Source of the DNA: Planoprotostelium fungivorum
Lineage: Eukaryota > Evosea > Variosea > Cavosteliida > Cavosteliaceae
NCBI GenBank assembly: GCA_003024175.1
Contig: MDYQ01000065.1
Coordinates: forward strand, 1-64,000
DNA length: 64,000 nucleotides
Direction: 5' to 3'
The notes under the pieces were generated by a model. It did no database searches. It was not told where the DNA came from and worked only from the letters and a program-made list of their open reading frames with translations. The position numbers were made by a program, and so were the translations under genes. Within the stretch, counting starts at the first letter, position 1. Each line of letters opens with the position of its first letter. Shown in pieces: positions 21,546 to 33,251 of this stretch.

Positions 21546-21734
21546 GGGTCGAGTCAACGAACATCACACAGACTTTGGCAGTGAGAGACGAGACACAAGA
21601 GTGGCATCAGAACATAAAACCAGAAGAGTCTCTGAGAATAAGTCTTCTGTTCACCACGTCTAATGAGGAAGGAGCGTGCACTTTCTCACCTGACTGCCAC
21701 AAATAAGATGAAGATGTGTGATGAACGAAACTCT

Positions 21735-24438
21735 TTATACAGTCAGAACGTTGTTGACGGGTCCCAACTCAGTCGTCGTGGGTGCATCACCGTCCTCCGT
21801 CCAAACCTTCCATCCGTCACCATCACCATCACCATCACGTTCTCTCTCACCGAATCGACGACGAACTTGTAAAAGTATCTCCTTCCCTTCTCCAAGTGTG
21901 GATATAGAATGTAATAGTGTCCATCTGGCCTCTTCTTCATCGGTACCGGTTGCCATTGATTGAAATCTCCCGCCACGGCCACCTCATTACCCCCGTGGAA
22001 CCACCTGTGACGTCATCAATCTACAACGTTGTAGACATGGTCCTCACGTGAAGGTGACGGTGGCTTTTCCATTATCGTCTTTGATCTCTTGGCTCATGCG
22101 TTGAGCTCTTCCTTCTCTGACGCGGGAGACGGTGGGGGACGTGATGGTTGCCTCTCTCGCTCTCCTCTCAGCTTCTTCCTTTGCAACTCTCTCTGCCTCT
22201 CTCCTGTCTTCTTCTTCTCTCTTCTTGTCTTCTTCCTTCTTCTTTTCTTCTTCCTTCTGTGCCTCCACTGCTCTCTTTTCTTCCTCTTCTCTCTTCTTCT
22301 GTGCAGCTGCCTTCTCTTCTTCTTCCTTTTTCTGTGCTGCTGCCTTCTCTTCCTCTTCTTTCTTCCTCTGTGCAGCTACTTTGTCTTCCTCTTCCTTCTT
22401 CTTTTGTGCCGCCGCCTTCTCTTCTTCTTCCTTCTTCTTCTGTGCTGCTGCCTTCTCTTCCTGCTCCTTCTGTGCTGCTGCCTTCTCTTCTTCCTCCTTC
22501 TTCTGTGCTTCAGCTACTCTCTTCTCTTCTTCCTCCTTCTTCTGTGCCGCTGCCTTCTCTTCCTCCTTCTTCTGTGCTGCCTTCTCTTCTTCTTCCTTCT
22601 TCGTTTGTGCTGCTGCCTTTTCTTCTTCCTCCTTCTTCTGTGCTGCTGCCTTCTGTTCCTGCTCCTTCTGTGCCTCGGCTGCCTTCTGTTCCTTCTCTTT
22701 CTTCTCTGCCGCCGCCATCTCTTCTTGCTCCTTCTTCTGTGCTTCAGCTGCTCTCTTCTCTTCCTCTTCCTTCTTCTGTGCCGCTGCCTTCTCTTCCTCC
22801 TTCTGGTCTTCCTCCTCTTGCTTCCTCTTCTGTGCTTCCTTCTCTACCACTTCCGCTGCTTCCCTCTCCTTGTCTTCTTTTGGCTTCTCCTCTCTCCTGT
22901 CCTCCATCTTCTCTTCCTCTCCTCCTTCCTGTCTCCTCTTCATTGCTTCCTCTTGTACGACCCTTCCTGCCTCTTCTTCCTTGGCCGACAGGTCACGTGA
23001 CTGCGATGCGTCGGAATTCGATTCCGACACTGTGGGGATGGGCTTGAGGTCCTGGACGGCCGCCAGAGTCGATGGAGAAACAGCTCCACTCTTGAGAGAA
23101 GATGGAGAAGTGACTCCACCGCTGGTAGGTCGGCTCGTCACGTGGAGAGATCTCGTTCTGGGTCGTCTGACCTTACCCGTCTCGCCTGCCCGTGTCAGAA
23201 CATTCCACGAAGATTTCGGCGGGAAACCGCCCTCACCCGAATCACGGAATCCGTCGTTGGCTCCCAAATTATCGTACAAGAGGGCCAACTCTCTCGTTGG
23301 GGGTCTGTTCTTGAACTCTGGACGTTCTAAAGTGAGATGCTGCAGCTTCGATGACGAGCCCTCTGACTTTGTGCGGTAGATGTCATCTTTGATGGTGGCG
23401 ATCGGGCGAGATGAAGGTAAGACGCCGATCGGTGGGCCTCCTGGGAGGAATCCTCCCATGGGAATCTTGATGTTACCCCTCAGGGCGGCGATCTACAACC
23501 GGTCAGGAATTTTGGTTCATGCGTGGATTCACCTTGGAACCAACGGAGGGTGCCGGCGTTTCGGATGAGGTCGTCGGATCGCTGTAGAAGGTGAGACGTG
23601 CGACAGGACGATGAGGGGTGATCGATGATGATGATGATGCTCACCTCTCAGATGATGGTGCGGGTGCGGCGAATAATTTATTACGAAGGGCCGCCACACC
23701 TGATGACATGTCAGAGACGTACAGTACGTACGGTCGCACTCACCTCCAGCTGCGGCGTTCTTGGGTGGATCTTCCTTCCTGCAACGTCGAGTGAGTGATG
23801 TCAAATGATGAACTCGGCTTTCACTTTTCTTGTGGAGCGGGGACAGGAGCAGTGAAGAAGTTCTTACGGATGTCCTTGATGGTGGCGCTGTCTGTGGTGG
23901 CCGATCCGATGTTGGGTGATCTTCTGATCGAACGTCATCATCTCATTCGATACGTCTTCGAGGTGAGATTTGAGGGAAGAGGTGGCTGAAGTGAGGAGAT
24001 GCGATCTTTCGATCGAAAATGGATGAATGACCCACCCAGGTGTGGGGCTCTTTGAGACGGTAGAGGGTACACCTATGGCAGGTAGCTTGAAACCTCCCAT
24101 GGCAGCGGCGGCCGCTTTCACTCCTCCGGTTTGATTGCCATTGGGAGGTGAGGAACGATTGGTCTGTCCGGTGAGAGACGGTGATATGGCTGTAGGGGAT
24201 GTCTTATCGTTGCTACCAGAGTTTCAGAGGGGGGAGATATGGAGAGATGATCACCTGCCACCGTTGGCTCTGTCGATGATAGAGGAGATACCGGATGTAG
24301 ATTTGACGGTCGATTTTGGTGGCTCGTTTCTGATAGAGATTAAGGTCGATTATCGTTTTCATGTTTCTCGTCTCACTTGGTCTGGTTTGCCAGTTGCTGA
24401 GCCTCGAACAGTTTCCTCTTTTCAGCCAGAGAAGACAT
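21735..24438 (-). CDS. Charged single-alpha-helix protein with C-terminal CBM48 glycogen-binding domain
   Basis: The N-terminus (MSSLAEKRKLFEAQQLANQT) is followed by disordered Ser/Pro-rich sequence with IAALRGNIKIPMGGFLPGGP, similar in style to actin- or WASH-linked adaptors. A large exon then codes some 250 residues of nearly pure Glu/Lys/Ala/Gln in AAAQKKEEEEK units, the composition of a stable single alpha helix. After an intron with a 16-bp palindrome, the C-terminus is an AMPK-beta-type CBM48: WFHGGNEVAVAGDFNQWQ, PVPMKKRPDGHYYILYPHL, RRYFYKFVVDS, then NNVLTV. The aromatic residues that stack on sugar are present. Total is about 750 residues. The combination is unusual. It is divergent from TGS1 with 146 bp between starts. 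Confidence 0.85.
22020..22035. repeat. 16-bp perfect palindrome in an intron
   Basis: TCTACAACGTTGTAGA lies in the intron just before the CBM48 exon. Its right half is the CGTTGTAG motif that forms the 3' ends of other introns in this window. The same 16-mer occurs in two RAD50 introns. Confidence 0.85.
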
Positions 24439-24584
24439 GGTTCGGGTGTTTGGCAGGTGCGGTTGTGGTTGATGATAGGACACTTCTGTTTGCAAACAGA
24501 AAATTCGCCCTAGACCAAAATTTTGGTCTTCTTTTTTTTCGGTCTCCGTGATCATCATGTGGATACGTACATCATCGCAAACGG

Positions 24585-25653
<1,069 letters not shown>

Positions 25654-25753
25654 TCCTCCACCATGACATCATGAGGTCGTATTCATGTGCGGGAGTTATC
25701 TTCTGATCGCGAGATCTCGTTGCACATAGACTACCTTGATGAAAGCGCAGACA

Positions 25754-25870
25754 GTTACGATCATACCTGATTGAACACCCACGATCCCATTCCGAACTCG
25801 TAAGGTAAGCAATCATGGGCGATGTTAATACTGCGATGGGAGACCGCGCGGGAAGCCATCGTGTCGTAGC
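25754..25870 (+). rRNA. 5S ribosomal RNA
   Basis: About 117 nt with the 5S core: the 5' end GTTACGATC pairs with the 3' end GTCGTAGC as helix I, GAACACCCACGATCCCATTC and GAACTCGTAAGGTAAGC cover the loop B/C region and the box A area, and GATGGGAGACCGCGCGGGAA is the highly conserved loop E / box C segment that binds TFIIIA. A run of T residues follows directly. The gene is isolated between protein-coding genes and not linked to other rRNA genes in this window. Confidence 0.95.
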
Positions 25871-25875
25871 TTTTT
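25871..25875 (+). terminator. Pol III oligo-T terminator
   Basis: Five T residues directly follow the paired 3' end of the 5S RNA, the standard RNA polymerase III stop. Confidence 0.85.
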
Positions 25876-26027
25876 GGTCGTATAGACGACCACACGATGC
25901 ATCACCAATAAAAACAGCAGCAAGATGAGACACTGCTGTCTCACATTCGCCATTCAAATGACGAAAAATCCACAGATGATCCGAAATTCGATTCAAATTC
26001 TGACGAATTCCATTTTATTCATTTCCT

Positions 26028-27309
26028 TCACGAGTTCGTCCAAGCCGGCTTCGCCTTCTCCACGAATGCCTTCATTCCAATCTTCTGGTCATTCTACAAC
26101 GAGTCACTCCCCCCTACACACCACACTATCTCACCGTAGAGAACGTGGAATAGAACAAGTTCCTCTCGACTAAGACTCCCTCTCGTAGAGATGTTTCGAA
26201 CGCTTGGTTGACGGCCTGCTTGGCGATGGCGATGGTCAATTTGGAGTGGGCGGCGATCTTGTTGCCGATCTCGATGGCTGCATCGAGGAGCTCGGCCTCA
26301 GGTACAACGCGAGTGACCAGACCTTGTGACGTTGAGTGATGATGATGTAATGGAGGACGATGATGCAGGATGTGAGATGATTGATCGTGTGAAATGACGA
26401 TTTCGATGTTGACATGATGAGATCGGATGATGATGAAGATGATGCACACCGTAAGCTTGAGCGGTCTTGGCATCCATCTGATCTCCGGTGAGGATCATCT
26501 CCATGGCCTTCGACTTGCCGAGAGCTCTGGTGAGTCTCTGTGTGCCTCCGATACCTGGGATCGTTCCCAATCGAATTTCGGGCTGTCCAAACTTTGCGTT
26601 CTCCCCAGCGATGATCATGTCGCAGATCATGGCTTCGCGGGAGTGAGAGAATGCGATGATGACGTCACTCACCCAGTTCGAAACCACCTCCGAGGGCGTA
26701 GCCGTTGACGGCGGCGATGATTGGCTTCTGAATGGATTGGATGCGATCGGTGTTGGCGAACAATTGTTGGGTGAAGGTGTCACGGAAGGTGAGCTCGGCC
26801 ATCTCTTTGATATCGGCACCAGCTGAATCGGTGAGCACATCATCGACAAGAGTGATTGGAGATCAAAATGTTCACCAGCAAAAGCCTTGTTGCTGCCTGT
26901 GATCACGACAGCAGCGACTGAATCGTCCTTCTGGTAGGCCTCAAGTGCGTGAACGAGCTCATCTAACAGTTGATTGCACAGAGCGTTGAGGGCCTTTGGA
27001 CGATTGAGGGTGATGACGGCAACACCACTTCCTTTCGTCTCAGTGAGGATGGTCTGATAGGCTGAAACTCATTCAGCCGTCATTGTTATTCTTCCTGATT
27101 GGAGAGACCACAATCATTCATGAATTGTAAGATCAACATCACAGTGTTATGTGAGATATCTATAAATGTGATGAAATGGATCTATTCTCACTTGAGGGAC
27201 TGGTAGCTGCGGTGCTCATACGTCTCACATCGTGATTGATGTGTTTGACTCGAAGAGGAGCTCTAAAGCCAGAGGTGAATCCTCTGCGAGCGATCTGCGT
27301 TGCGAACAT
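26028..27309 (-). CDS. ECHS1: Mitochondrial short-chain enoyl-CoA hydratase
   Basis: Second enzyme of fatty-acid beta-oxidation, hydrating trans-2-enoyl-CoA in the mitochondrial matrix. The presequence [20 protein letters not shown] is Arg-rich and amphipathic. The crotonase fold follows: [19 protein letters not shown], then [20 protein letters not shown] (oxyanion loop), [17 protein letters not shown] with the first catalytic Glu region, and [20 protein letters not shown] with the second catalytic Glu. The last exon ends [14 protein letters not shown]. Introns of 40-130 nt, one ending CGTTGTAG. About 285 residues, normal for ECHS1. It is divergent from the ABP1-type gene, with 122 bp between starts. 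Confidence 0.95.
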
Positions 27310-27431
27310 GGTGCTATGAGGTGTCTGTTTGTTTCCCTCTTTGTAGAATGTGACGTCATGTCTTCTTTTCGGTTGCGACGTCTTCGGATCGGCAACTCAT
27401 ACAGATCATTATATTTCCACCTCTAACCACT

Positions 27432-29536
27432 ATGTCTCGCGCCGACGTCAGTGACCCCGCTATCACCCAGGCCATCAACGCTCTCAAGGATAACCCTAAC
27501 TCGAACGCTTGGTGAGGCCACCTTGGCTTGCATCCGAACTCACCCTCTCAGGCTGCTCTTAGATTATGTACCTAAGTCAGAGACAAAGTTGAGACTCTCT
27601 GAAACAGGCGAGGAAGGTTTGGATGAGGTGTGCATTGTGTGGTAGAGGTCGCGGCGATTAAACTGTTTCGTAGTTGAGAGAGAACTTCAACGATGGAAGA
27701 ATGCAGTACTCTCTTCTCAAGTACCAAGTGAACAACATCACCAAATTGGTCTACATCTCTTGGTGTGGAGATGGTGTCACTGGAATGAAGAAGGGACTCT
27801 TCAACAACCACTGCCACGATGTCGGAAACCTCTTCAAGGTGAACATGATGGATGTATTCAGTGCACTCGTCTGACACATGACTCAGGGATTCCACATCCA
27901 AATCAACGCCAGAAACGAGGACGATATCTCTGATGCCGACATCAAGGCCAAGTTGTCCAAGGCCACAGGTGCCTCATACGATTCTGGACAGAAGAACCAG
28001 GGAAGAGCCTCTCACATTCCCACCAATGTTTCCCAAGGAACACAAGCCGCTCAGGTGAAGACGACATCCATATCATCACGTCCATTTTATTCATCTCCAC
28101 AGGTGTCCTCTCTGAAGGCGAAGGGAATCGTCGCCGGAGGTACCGACAAGAACGATTACAACAAGGCCGATGAGACCGCCGACGTGAGTCATACATCACA
28201 TCTGATCATATCACTCACCATGTTCAGTTCTGGAAGAAGCAGAGAGAGCAGGAGGAGAACGACAAGAGAGACGAAGCCGCGAGGAAGGAGCAGCAGAGAA
28301 AGGATGAGATCTCCCGTCGTCAGGCCGAGTCCGATACGTGAGTCCGTATGTCGCGTTGTAGTTTTCCAACTCTTCCAGCTACCACCAGAAGCAAGTGCAG
28401 GAACAGAGAGCCGCTGCTCCCGCCCCCGCCCCACAGAGAGCCACCCCCGCAGCTGGTAACGCCTCCAACCTCAAGAGCCGATTCGAAGCCGCCGCCGCCG
28501 CCCAGGTTTTATTTCATTTTATTCACGTTCTACAACGCGCCACTGAATCAGTCTGAACGAGACAGGTGGCCCAGCCTCCCAAGCCCACTCCCACAAGGGC
28601 TCCACCTTCTTTCGCTCCGAAGGCGGCACCCGCCCCGGCACCCGTCGCAGCCAAGCCAGCACCGGCTTTCGCCGCGGCTAAGCCAGCACCCGCTCCTGCC
28701 GCGGCCAAGCCAGCGCCCGCTCCCGCCGCTCCCAAGCCTGTGTACGCACCACCACCCGCTCAGCCCGCTTACGAGGAGCCAGGTGAATAACATCATCAAC
28801 ACCATGATCATCATCATGACACCATCATCGGTGATTGACGGCACCACGACACAGACATCGTCACATCATCACATGACATCATCACATTGACTCCTTCACG
28901 ACTGATCGCCTTCGCAGCCCAAGAAGAATCTTGGGACGACAACAGCGGACAACAGTCTTACGATCAATCCGCAGAGCAGTCTTACGATCAGTCGTACGAC
29001 CAGAACGCCGGATACGATCAGTCTTACGATCAGACTGCCGATCAGTCGTACGATCAGTCGTACGATCAGTCTTACGATCAGAACGCCGGATACGATGAGA
29101 ATGCTGGCTACGATCAGTCGTACGACCAGAATGCGGGTTACGATCAGTCGTACGATCAGAACGCCGGATACGATCAGTCGTACGATCAGACTGCCGATCA
29201 GTCGTACGACCAGAATGCTGGGTACGAAGAGCAAGGACACGGTGAGCTGACCTTCATGACACCATCTCGGAGATCACATCATCTCCATCGACCGTCTCTT
29301 CCATCATGATCACCATCATCATGTCACCATCTGATGTGACGACAGCTGCTGCCGCCGGTGGTGGTCTGACTTGCACTGCGCTGTACGATTACGATGCCGA
29401 GAACGCAGGAGACCTTCCCTTCAAGGAGGGAGACCTGATCAACGTCCTCGATCAGTCCGATGAGGGAGGCTGGTGGCAGGGAGAGCTGAACGGTGTCACC
29501 GGATTCTTCCCCTCCAACTTTGTGCAACAGAATTGA
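27432..29536 (+). CDS. ABP1/drebrin-like actin-binding protein with SYDQ repeats and SH3
   Basis: An ADF-homology domain opens the protein (MSRADVSDPAITQAINALKD; YVPKSETKLRLSETGEEG; SLLKYQVNNITKLVYISWCG), which binds F-actin without cutting it. A charged helix follows (FWKKQREQEENDKRDEAARK), then a Pro/Ala tract (AAKPAPAPAAAKPAPAPAAP). One exon codes over a dozen copies of SYDQ with NAGYDQ and TADQ variants, a Tyr/Gln-rich low-complexity stretch of about 110 residues. The C-terminus is an SH3 domain: CTALYDYDAENAGDLPFKEG, GGWWQGELNGVTGFFPSNFV. ABP1 proteins link actin patches to endocytosis. AATAAA begins directly after the stop codon. Confidence 0.94.
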
Positions 29537-29542
29537 AATAAA
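29537..29542 (+). terminator. AATAAA directly after the ABP1 stop
   Basis: The hexamer starts one base after the TGA stop codon, implying an extremely short 3' UTR if it is used. Confidence 0.5.
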
Positions 29543-29773
29543 TTGTGACAACAGGGCAGATGTGCTCGTTTGAATCGTACAGTGAGAAGAGGTGGAGATG
29601 AATGGTGAGGTCAAGAGTGTCGCTTGGATTCATTACGTGCGATGCAATCAGCAGGATGCTGATGATGATGGGCTCCCATTTACGGGGTGGAACTGCGGTT
29701 CGCAGACACATTAATCTGCGATTGAGTACTTCAATGAATGTATCCAACCGAATACGGCCCGAAAATGTCACAG

Positions 29774-29797
29774 AGGCTTATCGGAATAGATAAGCCT
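29774..29797. other. Perfect 9-bp hairpin in 5' flank
   Basis: AGGCTTATC and GATAAGCCT are exact inverse complements around GGAATA, 42 bp before the start codon of the five-pass membrane protein gene. It may be a 5' UTR hairpin or a binding site. The surrounding 300 bp between the two genes holds nothing else I can identify. Confidence 0.35.
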
Positions 29798-29838
29798 GTT
29801 CATTTTTCCATGTCTTTATTCTGTATCCCACTGGCACC

Positions 29839-32258
29839 ATGGTTAAAATACCAAAGAGTGAGCTCGACGTCACGACGTTAAGATGACAATGAGACAGAAC
29901 ACACCCAAAGAATAGCTACTGGCGTTGCTCATGCTCTTGATGAATTGCTACGCCCTTCTTGTTACATCACTTTGGCGATCGGCATCTTTGTTCTGGCGCA
30001 GTCAATCCACTTCACACTGGTGATCGAGAGGTGATGCAGTATTCACTCTAACAGTCCCCCAACCGTCGCTTCAGGTTCGCAGAGAACACGAACGATGGGC
30101 TTGTTTCAGTTGACCAATTCATGAACAACTCCATCTCAACTGTGAACGGTTGGACTTCAGGAGTGTCTGACTACCTAGAAAGCTTACGAGGAAGATTAGA
30201 GGTGAAGGCGTCAAAATCCATACAAGGTTGTTGATGAGACATCAGAATGTGTGTAACTCGTATATCGACGACGCCTGGGACTCTTTGAACTCCGCGACTT
30301 TGTCCATCTGGCAGAATGCGGGTGGTGCCGCATCGCCCATCATCGACCTGATCAATCAGATCTTACAGCATTTCAAATCAGACACGAGGTGAGGACCTGT
30401 CTGTGACATCTTCTGAATATCATCCAAATAGGCTACCCAGTATTACGTATAATCCTCCTCTGAACGCTGGTGCCCCCACCATTTCCGTGACATTCGATGT
30501 AGATCTATCCATCCTGCAGATTCCGACAGGTGAAGCCTTCGTCTCTCTCTTCTCACGTCAGCAGATCTATTCTCCTTCGAGAGAGCATTCTCTCCAGCCA
30601 TTCAACATACTACGACCACGATCAGATACTTCATTTCATCTCTTTACATCATGGGAATACTTTGCATCCTCGCTGCTTCAATACCTGTCTTCTATCAATT
30701 GGTGAAACCATGGACAAAATCGATCGTACTACCACGAGTGAATAACGATGTCCCTGAGAAATTCTGACGCCATTAGAGTGTCAAAACAGTCTTGACTTTG
30801 AAAGACCTATTCACCCAGACGAGGGTAGTCATTCCACTATTGGCTGGTATACTTCTCATCTTTTGCGGAGCTTCATTAAAGGTGATCTCAACACGCACAC
30901 GGAGTATCATGACGAGCGAACAGGAAGTCTCCACAACATCCAGGACAGAGACAGTCCAACCACTTCAGTCTGCCGATTTTGAATTTCTGAACCTTATCAA
31001 TAAGGTGAACAACATGACGATCAACCTAGAGGACAAAATGTACAGCAAAATCGTTGATCTACTGAGTGAGACGTTCATTATAGCAACACGATTGATAAAC
31101 ATAGGAAGATGCATACAACTGACTGAGGATACGGATTCTTATCTGAATGGAGTCAAGAATAACATCATCCAGCCATTCACTTCAGATATGCAGGGAAAGA
31201 TGCAGAAAGTGTTAGACTCATTAAACACGGGCATCACTCTCCCAACCGTCGATTGGAAGGTCAAACTATATCCTAGTGAGTGACAAGACGGTGTCTCGTT
31301 CATTTCGTTGAATTCGTATCATAGCAAGTTACCTCTGCAATGCCCCCGACATATCAACCTTGTCGTTCAGAAAGATACAATTTCCCGAGCTAACACCGTT
31401 CAATGATACGATTATTCCCGTCGTACACAAAGTCTACGATGCAACGGATACCGTCAGCACTACTCTCATCTTATTAGGTATGTCTATAACATCTTATCTT
31501 CTGAAATATCCAGGGGTTGTCTTATTAATCATCCCCACAATCATCATAATTGGTCATGTTGGGAAACACTGGCTACCAAAGTCTGTGGAATCGTGGGTAA
31601 GAGGTTTGAATGACGGCTCCGAATGAATCGATCCAGCTCGTCGTTCCTAAGGGCTGTAGACATTGTGGAAATCATATAGAATCACTGGGAAACCTTCCCA
31701 CACATTCTCCGGCAGTATCACCCAGCGTATCCCCTGCGTCCAGTCCCCCGGTTACTCCTGTCAAATTACAAAACTCACAGGTCAACGCACGCATTCTGTA
31801 AATTTTCTCCCGTATTGATTTAACTTCAGGTGGGTCTTCTGAGCTCTCACAACGGTTTGTCGAATTCTACTTCGTCTGGGGTGAGAATGACTTTAAGTAC
31901 ATCGATTGAAGAGCGCAGTTGAGCCGCTCGACCAATTTAGGAGCATCCATCGTGTCTTTGGATTCTTCACAACGTAGCTCTTCACCTCCAATTCAGAGGA
32001 GGCTTGATTTCGATGCACCTCTGTCATCTTCGCAGCAGGTGACGATGACGCAGAAGCTTGTCGCATGACTGAGACGTGATAGCACAAGAGTCTATCAAAC
32101 AGCAGAAAGTTACCTCCCCTTCCTGGAAGAACACCGCCTCCGACAAGATTAGCGTGAGTTATGATAGATGTTCTTCTTCGCTCACTGCATTGTACAGTGC
32201 CTCCACCAGGAGTGATGATCAAGATGCGACGGATTCCAGCGCATTGAAGAGGAGGTGA
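29839..32258 (+). CDS. Five-pass membrane protein, Prm1/prominin-like layout, with Pro-rich tail
   Basis: Twelve or so exons join in phase. Hydrophobic segments in order: YITLAIGIFVLAQSIHFTLV; a 180-residue ectodomain with NNSISTVNGWTSGVSDYL; FISSLYIMGILCILAASIPV; a short loop; VVIPLLAGILLIFCGASL; a second ectodomain of about 150 residues (INKVNNMTINLEDKMYSKIV) with possible N-glycosylation sites; then TLILLGMSITSYLL and VVLLIIPTIIIIGHVG. A 40-nt intron leads from VESW to a cytosolic tail with CRHCG, Ser/Pro repeats and KLPPLPGRTPPPTRLA, a likely SH3 ligand. Two large loops between paired helices resemble fungal Prm1 (mating-cell fusion) or prominin, but sequence alone does not prove either. 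Confidence 0.75.
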
Positions 32259-32387
32259 AGGTTCTTCAAAGAACGATTTTGAATGAAAAATAGGTCTCGG
32301 TCGTTTTCAGGAGCAAACAGCCTCAAGTTGTGAATAAAATGAATAAAAGTACGCGTAAGAATAATTTCGGACCAAAATCGCACGACA

Positions 32388-33177
32388 ATGCGCGTTGCTA
32401 TCACACACGTGATACTCGCATCACTGCTCATCAGCTGCCAGGGAAAGAAGTATGCCGTTGAAGATGCAGACAGAGATGGAGATGTGATCAAATTGAATCC
32501 TAAGAATATAGACGATCTTACCTCTGAGGGACTATGGTTCCTGAAATTGTGAGCGTATCACGTTGATGTCACTCTCATGCCTGTAGTTTCTCCCCAAGAT
32601 GTCCCCACTGTAACAACATGGCCAATGCTTATAAAGAGGTGATAATTGAGTAGAAATATTTGCATAGAACTGATTGAATTTAGCTGGCAAAGAGTACAGT
32701 GAACAAATTCTTCATCGGTGAAGTCAATTGTCTAGAGGAGTATGCCTTGTGTCAGAGATTCAATGTACGAGGTTATCCTACTCTTCTAGTGTGAGATTCG
32801 ACCATCACATCCCATTGCGTCTGAAGATGTCCAAGTTTAAAGGACAAGAAGTTGTACGAGTACGAAGGGAACCGATCAGCGAAAGACATGGAGTTGTTCA
32901 TCAAAGATGCTTATCTCAATGTTAAGTCAAAAGACTTTCCAGCTCAGCCCAAGTGAGTCGAAAGATCACAGCTGCGTCTGATGCATGCAGGGTCGATGAG
33001 AACGCAGTAGGGGAGAAAGAAGATGGGAACGTGAAAGACAAAAAAGAGAAGCCAGTGTCCACTTCAGAGTTCCAGCCCGTGAAGTTTTTCATCATCGCCT
33101 CCGTCGTCGCTAGCATCATTTTTGCTTGGAAGAACGGTATATTGAAGGCATCGAAACCAGAGGACAGTAATAAATAG
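32388..33177 (+). CDS. ER membrane thioredoxin-like protein (TMX/PDI family)
   Basis: A signal peptide (MRVAITHVILASLLISCQG) leads into an acidic segment and a thioredoxin fold: LTSEGLWFLKFFSPRCPHCN holds the CPHC active site, a redox pair that in known oxidoreductases favours oxidation compared with CGHC. The cis-Pro region is VRGYPTLL. One transmembrane helix near the end (FFIIASVVASIIFAW) precedes a short tail KASKPEDSNK. This is the type-I layout of TMX proteins, which fold disulfide-bonded clients in the ER. Five introns of about 40-60 nt. Length near 205 residues, so a single thioredoxin domain. It is head-to-tail behind the five-pass membrane protein gene, whose ectodomains could be clients. 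Confidence 0.87.
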
Positions 33178-33251
33178 ACTTGTGCTGGTTGTATCTGAAT
33201 CCGTATTGGTAGCATAAGAAGGGCATGAAACGCTGTGACGTCGCACGTTCT

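Noticed and set aside
22089-23379. Long plus-strand frames rich in Ser, Leu, Phe and Cys that look like a membrane protein
   Set aside because: They are antisense to the Glu/Lys/Ala repeat of the CBM48 protein; the repeat codons read backwards give Leu/Ser/Phe runs. The minus strand has the domains and splice sites.
28960-29230. Regular direct repeats suggesting a CRISPR array
   Set aside because: The units are coding SYDQ repeats without distinct spacers, in a eukaryotic gene with flanking exons.
28896-29240. Minus-strand frame of repeated SLIVRLIV-like hydrophobic units
   Set aside because: It is the antisense of the SYDQ repeat of the ABP1 gene, which continues into an SH3 domain on the plus strand.
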